The notes under the pieces were generated by a model. The model had not been told where the DNA came from. It worked only from the letters and a program-made list of their open reading frames with translations, and did no database searches. A stretch of DNA of 9,534 nt. Source: Cyclobacteriaceae bacterium (GTDB lineage: Bacteria; Bacteroidota; Bacteroidia; Cytophagales; Cyclobacteriaceae). The translations under genes were made by a program, and so were the position numbers. Where the stretch lies: the NCBI GenBank assembly GCA_025455225.1, contig JALOMY010000086.1:1-9534 (forward strand), written 5' to 3'. Numbering within the stretch: the first letter of the stretch is position 1; each line of letters begins with the position of its first letter. Positions 5,471-9,534 of this stretch are shown here, piece after piece.

Positions 5471-7096
5471 ATGAAAAAATTATTAACCGGATTTACACTG
5501 CTTTTCTTTACCTGCGTGCTATTTGCACAGCATGCAGTTCAGCAGAACACAGGACCTGAAGTGAAAACTGCATCCGGAGTGGTGCGCGGAGTAACGGAAG
5601 GAGAGGTTTCTTCCTTCAAAGGTATTCCATATGCAGCACCACCGGTGGGTGAATTTCGCTGGCGTCCGCCACAACCCGTCACTCCATGGAAGGAAGTTCG
5701 CGATGCAACCAAAGATTGTGCGGATTGCCCGCAACGAGCCTGGCCAGGTTCAACAACTAAGCAATCTGAAGATTGTCTTTTCCTGAATGTGTGGACTCCC
5801 GCTACTGCTACGAGTAAATCAAAACTACCTGTAATGTTTTGGATACATGGCGGTGGCTTTACAGGCGGTAGTGGTTCTGGTCCCGGTTCAGCGGGCGATG
5901 CATTCGCCAAACAAGGCGTCATTCTTGTCACGATCAATTACCGTCTTGGTCGCCTTGGCCATTTCGCGTTCCCCGCTTTGAGCAAAGAAAATCCGAATGA
6001 ATTCAAAGGCAGTTATGCGTTTATGGATCAAATTGCAGCACTTAAGTGGGTCAAAGAAAATATTAAAGCCTTCGGAGGCGATCCCAACAATGTGACCATT
6101 TTCGGTTTTTCAGCAGGAGGAGTTGCTGTGCATTCGCTCTTAACAATACCTGCAGCAAAAGGTCTCTTCCATAAAGCAATTGGTCATTCAAGTGGTGGTC
6201 GCGATGGTGTGCTTACCGGCAGACCAATTAATAAAGAAAATGCTGATCCGCTATACGCGGTTTCCGCGGAAACCATCGGGATAAATTTTGCGCGCAAACA
6301 TAAAATCCAAAGTACAGATGCGGATGGATTGGCTAAACTGCGTGCTTTAAGTGTTGATCAGATTGTTGATGGCGGCCAGGAAAATGATAGCACGGGTGCT
6401 CGAATTTATTCCGGACCAATACTCGATGGAAAGCTGGTAGTGGAAACTGCCGAGAGCGCATACAAGGCTGGAAGGCAGCCACGCGTGCCGCTCATGATCG
6501 GAAATTGCAGTGCGGAAATAGGCGGCCAGTTTGTGAGCAATGCCACGTCAAAAGAACAACTCTTTTCACTTTTTGGTGAACTTGAAGGTGAAGCCAAAGC
6601 AGCATTCGATCCGGATGGAAATAAGGAATTCGCTGAAGTACAGACAAAATTTAATACCGACTGGGTGTGGGGTGAACCGGCAAGGATGACCGCACGAGCA
6701 TTTGCAGCCAAGGGTGCGCCAGCCTATATGTTTCAGTTCGGTTATGTGCCTGCTGCACAGCGTGAGCGGGCGCGCTATGGTGCGGGCCACGGATCGGATA
6801 TCTCTTTTGTTTTCAACACACTCAATGCACGATGGGGCGGAGGTGAAGCAACATCTGAAGAGAAAGAGTTAGCGAGAATCATGAACACGTATTGGACAAA
6901 CTTCGCGAAAACGGGTAACCCCAATGGTAAGGGTGTGCCAACCTGGCCCATGTACGATACTCAAAAGGAAGAAATACTGGATATTGACTTAGATGGAAAA
7001 GTAGCAGCCAAACCCGATCCGCGGAAAGCAAGATTTAATGTGATTGAAAAGGCATTTAGTAAGAAGAGAGAAAAAATACAATCACGTGGTATTTGA
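5471..7096 (+). CDS. Secreted type-B carboxylesterase
   Basis: A 541-residue carboxylesterase of the type-B (cholinesterase/p-nitrobenzyl esterase) family, normal in length. The signal peptide covers 1-19 (likely LFA|Q). SSFKGIPYAAPPVG (47-60) and SEDCLFLNVWTP (99-110) are the family's N-terminal signatures; Cys83/Cys86/Cys102 could form the usual disulfide. The oxyanion hole is HGGGF (126-130). The nucleophile motif FGGDPNNVTIFGFSAGG (201-217) puts the serine at 214, with Glu349 (IGNCSAEIGG) and His440 (GAGHGSDISF) as the other triad members, all present. It should cleave carboxylic esters in the periplasm or outside the cell; the wide family range prevents naming a substrate. It is the last gene of the co-directional run, after a 61-bp gap. 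A second promoter in that gap cannot be excluded. Confidence 0.94.
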   Translation: MKKLLTGFTLLFFTCVLFAQHAVQQNTGPEVKTASGVVRGVTEGEVSSFKGIPYAAPPVGEFRWRPPQPVTPWKEVRDATKDCADCPQRAWPGSTTKQSEDCLFLNVWTPATATSKSKLPVMFWIHGGGFTGGSGSGPGSAGDAFAKQGVILVTINYRLGRLGHFAFPALSKENPNEFKGSYAFMDQIAALKWVKENIKAFGGDPNNVTIFGFSAGGVAVHSLLTIPAAKGLFHKAIGHSSGGRDGVLTGRPINKENADPLYAVSAETIGINFARKHKIQSTDADGLAKLRALSVDQIVDGGQENDSTGARIYSGPILDGKLVVETAESAYKAGRQPRVPLMIGNCSAEIGGQFVSNATSKEQLFSLFGELEGEAKAAFDPDGNKEFAEVQTKFNTDWVWGEPARMTARAFAAKGAPAYMFQFGYVPAAQRERARYGAGHGSDISFVFNTLNARWGGGEATSEEKELARIMNTYWTNFAKTGNPNGKGVPTWPMYDTQKEEILDIDLDGKVAAKPDPRKARFNVIEKAFSKKREKIQSRGI

Positions 7097-7305
7097 TGGT
7101 GAAATTAACTTAATGCGCATGAAAGACTTCATACGAAAAAGCAAGTCTGGATACGATTAAAAGGATTAGGTGAAATAAGTGAATAGCGATGACGGTGAAA
7201 CTTGTATAATCTATGTGTGTCAGAATTTGTTTTTTATCGTAGATGTCCTTCATAATGTCCCTATATTTATTTATTAAATAAAATTCAGTAATAACTCCTT
7301 GAATC
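7097..7305. other. Intergenic stretch before the molybdenum hydroxylase genes
   Basis: This is the largest gap among the rightward genes (209 bp) and probably separates two transcription units. It holds a 6-bp inverted repeat (AGACTT 7124-7129, AAGTCT 7143-7148) with no following T-run, a TATAAT string at 7205-7210, and a strongly A/T-rich dyad at 7266-7282. I find no convincing TAnnTTTG promoter; AGAATTTG at 7222-7229 is two mismatches off. A minus-strand open frame (7110-7307, 65 codons) with a hydrophobic segment covers the gap and is discussed as a finding. Confidence 0.45.
7266..7282. repeat. A/T-rich inverted repeat upstream of the [2Fe-2S] subunit gene
   Basis: TTTATTT (7266-7272) and AAATAAA (7276-7282) form a perfect 7-bp dyad with a 3-base centre, ending 23 bases before the ATG at 7306. 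It could be an operator or simply A/T-rich promoter DNA; such dyads arise easily in A/T-rich gaps. Confidence 0.3.
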
Positions 7306-7764
7306 ATGGCCACAATAAATCTGAACGTAAACGGAAAAAAACAATCGGTCGATGTAGACCCTAAAACACCTTTATTATGGGTCTTACGGGAACATCTGAA
7401 TCTGGTCGGAACCAAGTACGGTTGCGGCATAGCACAATGCGGTTCCTGCACCATTCATCTTGATGGCGTTGCCGTTCGCTCCTGTTCGTTGCCTGTTTCT
7501 GCGGTAGGCGAGAAAAAAATTACCACAATAGAGGGTCTATCCGAAAATGGGGATCACCCTGTGCAGCAAGCGTGGCTTGAACATGATGTGCCCCAATGCG
7601 GTTACTGCCAGGCAGGTCAGATCATGACCGCAGCCGCATTATTAAAAACAAATCCGAATCCTTCGGATGAACAAATTGATGTTGCCATGAACGGTAACCT
7701 TTGCCGCTGCGGAACCTATTTGCGTATTAAAGCCGCAATCAAATCAGCTGCTTCTCAACCCTGA
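7306..7764 (+). CDS. [2Fe-2S] subunit of an IorAB-type molybdenum hydroxylase
   Basis: A 152-residue electron-transfer subunit of the xanthine oxidase/aldehyde oxidase family, full length. The N-terminal plant-ferredoxin-like domain (1-75) holds one cluster with Cys40, Cys45, Cys48 and Cys60 (KYGCGIAQCGSCTIHLDG). The helical C-terminal domain holds the second with Cys98, Cys101, Cys133 and Cys135 (QCGYCQAG, then GNLCRCGTY). All eight ligands are present. In two-subunit enzymes such as isoquinoline 1-oxidoreductase, this subunit passes electrons from the molybdenum centre to an acceptor. It has no signal peptide; relatives are thought to fold with cofactor in the cytoplasm and be exported attached to the Tat-bearing large subunit. 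Its stop lies 21 bp before the large-subunit ATG, so both are surely one transcript. The symbol iorA is withheld because the substrate is unknown. Confidence 0.95.
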   Translation: MATINLNVNGKKQSVDVDPKTPLLWVLREHLNLVGTKYGCGIAQCGSCTIHLDGVAVRSCSLPVSAVGEKKITTIEGLSENGDHPVQQAWLEHDVPQCGYCQAGQIMTAAALLKTNPNPSDEQIDVAMNGNLCRCGTYLRIKAAIKSAASQP

Positions 7765-7785
7765 TCATCCTAAACTATTTCAATC

Positions 7786-9534
7786 ATGACAATCGTAAAG
7801 ACAACCATAGATAGAAGATCATTTTTAAAAGTATCTGCACTTGCCGGTGGTGGCATGATGCTCAGCTTCAGCTGGCTTGCAGGCTGTAAACCTACTCCGG
7901 AAGAATTATCAACCCTTCCCAAAGAATGGTTCGAATTGAACAGCTACATCAAGATTGGTGATAATGGAACGGTTACACTTATGTCTCCAAACCCGGAGTT
8001 TGGATCCAATGTTAAAACTTCGATGCCTATGATCCTGGCAGAAGAACTGGATGTGGATTGGAAAAATGTACTAGTAGAGCAGGCTGATTTTTTTCCAGAA
8101 CGATTTGAACGCCAGTTTACCGGTGGAAGCCAGGGCATTCGCCAGGGATGGAAACCGCTTCGTACGGCTGGCGCTACGGCTCGTCAAATGCTGATCAATG
8201 CCGCAGCCCAGACCTGGAATGTTCCCGCTGCAGAGATAACAACAGATGCCGGTACCTTGATACACCAGGCGAGTGGCAAGAAGGCTGGCTATGGAGAGGT
8301 AGCATCGTTGGCAGCAACGCTTCCTGTTCCAACCGAAGTAAAACTTAAGGAGATCAAAAACTTCGAACTGATCGGCACCTCAAGAAAAAATGTAGATGGG
8401 AACGCAATTGTTACCGGTAAGTCGCTGTTCGGAATTGATTACCAGCAGGAAGGAATGCTGGTAGCCATGATTGAACATCCACCCGCGTTCGGATTAAAAG
8501 TAAAATCCGTTGACGATTCGGCTGCCCGTTCCATGCCCGGCATTAAAGATGTGTTTGTAATCAAAACGTTGGCTGATGACTACGAACGCAATGGTTTCGA
8601 CACCACAACCTTTACGGAATTGGTGGTGGTGGTAGGCAACACTACGTGGGAAGTGATGAATGCGAAAAAGGCGCTTAAACTGGAAAGGGAACCCATAACG
8701 GATAGTACCATTGTTCAGCAAGCCTGGGGAGGAAAACAAACGGTTAAAATCCCGGCTGGATTAGAGAGTACCGAAGGACATAAAATGAGAATGGCTGAAA
8801 TGGCCCGGAAGAAAGCAAGCATTCTGAGAAGAGATGGCAATGTGGAAGAAGCTTTTAAAAAAGCAGCAAAAGTGATTGAACGCACGTACTATGCTCCGTA
8901 CCTGGCACATAACACAATGGAACCTGTGAACTGTTTCGCCCACGTTACCGCGGACAAAGCAGAATTGTACGGACCCATTCAGGCACCGGAGTTTATTCAG
9001 AATACCCTGGCAGCGAGACTTGGGCTTCCGAAAGAAAAGATTCACATCCGGCTGGCACGAATGGGTGGAGGTTTTGGCTTGCGTGCCTACGGACACCACA
9101 TGGTGGAAGCGGCCGTCATTTCGCAAAAACTAAATGCACCCATCAAACTGGTCTATACCCGTGAAGATGATATGACCTATGGCATTTACCGGCCAACTTA
9201 TACCGTTACCTACAAAGCAGGATTAGACGAGAAAAATAATCTCATTGCGTTTCATGTTCGTGGTGGCGGTATACCCGAGCACCCGGTTGCTCCGCTGCGC
9301 TTCCCTGCGGGTGCAGTGGACAATTACCTTGCTGAAGGCTGGGCTCTTGATTCCAATATTACGATTGGCGCTTTCCGGGCTCCGCGTTCGAATTTTATAG
9401 GAGGTGCGGAACAATCCTTCCTGGATGAAGTTGCTGAATTGGCCGGAAAAGATCCCATCGAGTTTCGCCTTGAATTACTCGACCGTGCAAAGAAAAATCC
9501 GGTTGGTGAAAATAATGACTATGATCCTGACCGC
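7786..9534 (+). CDS. Molybdopterin-binding large subunit of an IorAB-type hydroxylase (3'-truncated, Tat lipoprotein signal)
   Basis: The frame opens at ATG 7786 and stays open for 583 codons to the window edge, so the C-terminus is missing (relatives are roughly 700-750 residues). It begins with a twin-arginine signal (DRRSFLKVSA, 9-18), a hydrophobic stretch, then LAGC (31-34), a good lipobox, suggesting a Tat-exported lipoprotein with lipid on Cys34. Family landmarks follow in order: QFTGGSQGIRQGW (110-122), HNTMEPVNC (375-383), MGGGFGLRAYGHH (426-438) in the molybdopterin region, and GAFRAPRSNFIGGAEQ (528-543), where the arginine of the WRAP/FRAP motif contacts the cofactor. The catalytic glutamate near the C-terminus lies beyond the window. 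Family members hydroxylate N-heteroaromatics or oxidise aldehydes with water; which applies here is open. An exported IorB often needs XdhC-like maturation factors, which might lie downstream. Confidence 0.94.
   Translation, partial: MTIVKTTIDRRSFLKVSALAGGGMMLSFSWLAGCKPTPEELSTLPKEWFELNSYIKIGDNGTVTLMSPNPEFGSNVKTSMPMILAEELDVDWKNVLVEQADFFPERFERQFTGGSQGIRQGWKPLRTAGATARQMLINAAAQTWNVPAAEITTDAGTLIHQASGKKAGYGEVASLAATLPVPTEVKLKEIKNFELIGTSRKNVDGNAIVTGKSLFGIDYQQEGMLVAMIEHPPAFGLKVKSVDDSAARSMPGIKDVFVIKTLADDYERNGFDTTTFTELVVVVGNTTWEVMNAKKALKLEREPITDSTIVQQAWGGKQTVKIPAGLESTEGHKMRMAEMARKKASILRRDGNVEEAFKKAAKVIERTYYAPYLAHNTMEPVNCFAHVTADKAELYGPIQAPEFIQNTLAARLGLPKEKIHIRLARMGGGFGLRAYGHHMVEAAVISQKLNAPIKLVYTREDDMTYGIYRPTYTVTYKAGLDEKNNLIAFHVRGGGIPEHPVAPLRFPAGAVDNYLAEGWALDSNITIGAFRAPRSNFIGGAEQSFLDEVAELAGKDPIEFRLELLDRAKKNPVGENNDYDPDR

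Noticed and set aside
5539..5937. 132-codon minus-strand frame inside the carboxylesterase gene
   Set aside because: It is a shadow of a confidently assigned gene with family signatures across the same bases.
1488..7096. Reading the CMD-like and dienelactone-hydrolase-like genes as a beta-ketoadipate aromatic pathway
   Set aside because: No ring-cleavage dioxygenase, cycloisomerase or CoA transferase is present, and the products are predicted to be exported, unlike that cytoplasmic pathway.
7124..7148. AGACTT/AAGTCT inverted repeat as a terminator after the carboxylesterase
   Set aside because: The stem is only 6 bp and A/T-leaning, the loop is 13 bases and no T-run follows, so a terminator call is not supported.
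7308..7454. N-terminal extension of the minus-strand frame into the [2Fe-2S] subunit gene
   Set aside because: This part is opposite well-conserved cluster-binding codons; only the portion inside the gap deserves any attention.
8148..8348. 66-codon plus-strand frame within the large hydroxylase subunit
   Set aside because: It is a shifted-frame shadow of the long open frame beginning at 7786, which carries the family motifs.

Overview
The window looks like chromosomal DNA from a Bacteroidota bacterium; a Cytophagales- or Chitinophagales-like lineage is my guess, not something the sequence proves. Three things support this. Nearly every protein on the plus strand carries an export signal. Five signal peptides appear to be cut just before a glutamine, the Bacteroidetes 'Q-rule'. 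Translation starts mostly lack a well-spaced Shine-Dalgarno and are preceded by A/T-rich sequence.

Layout: bases 2-205 may be the tail of an unidentified gene entering from the left. Bases 431-1327 (minus) encode an AraC-family regulator. A 160-bp divergent control region (1328-1487) separates it from a rightward run of six genes (1488-7096) with gaps of only 11-61 bp, probably one operon. In order these are a secreted tandem carboxymuconolactone-decarboxylase-like protein, a lipoprotein cupin resembling Mn-dependent hydroxynitrile lyases, an Esterase-713-like alpha/beta-hydrolase, a dienelactone-hydrolase/YcjY-like hydrolase with a cysteine nucleophile, a secreted NTF2/SnoaL-like (DUF4440) protein, and a type-B carboxylesterase. 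After a 209-bp gap come a two-cluster [2Fe-2S] subunit (7306-7764) and a large molybdopterin-binding subunit of an IorAB/aldehyde-oxidase-type hydroxylase. The large subunit starts at 7786 and runs off the right edge; it has a Tat signal followed by a lipobox.

How the genes may work together (inference): the AraC protein probably controls the six-gene run. All six products are predicted to leave the cytoplasm, so the locus looks like an envelope-located set for breaking down or detoxifying small ester, lactone or carbonyl compounds. The molybdenum hydroxylase may add an oxidation step, but the 209-bp gap suggests it is transcribed separately. The substrate cannot be read from the sequence. 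No rRNA, tRNA, CRISPR array, insertion sequence or integrase was seen.
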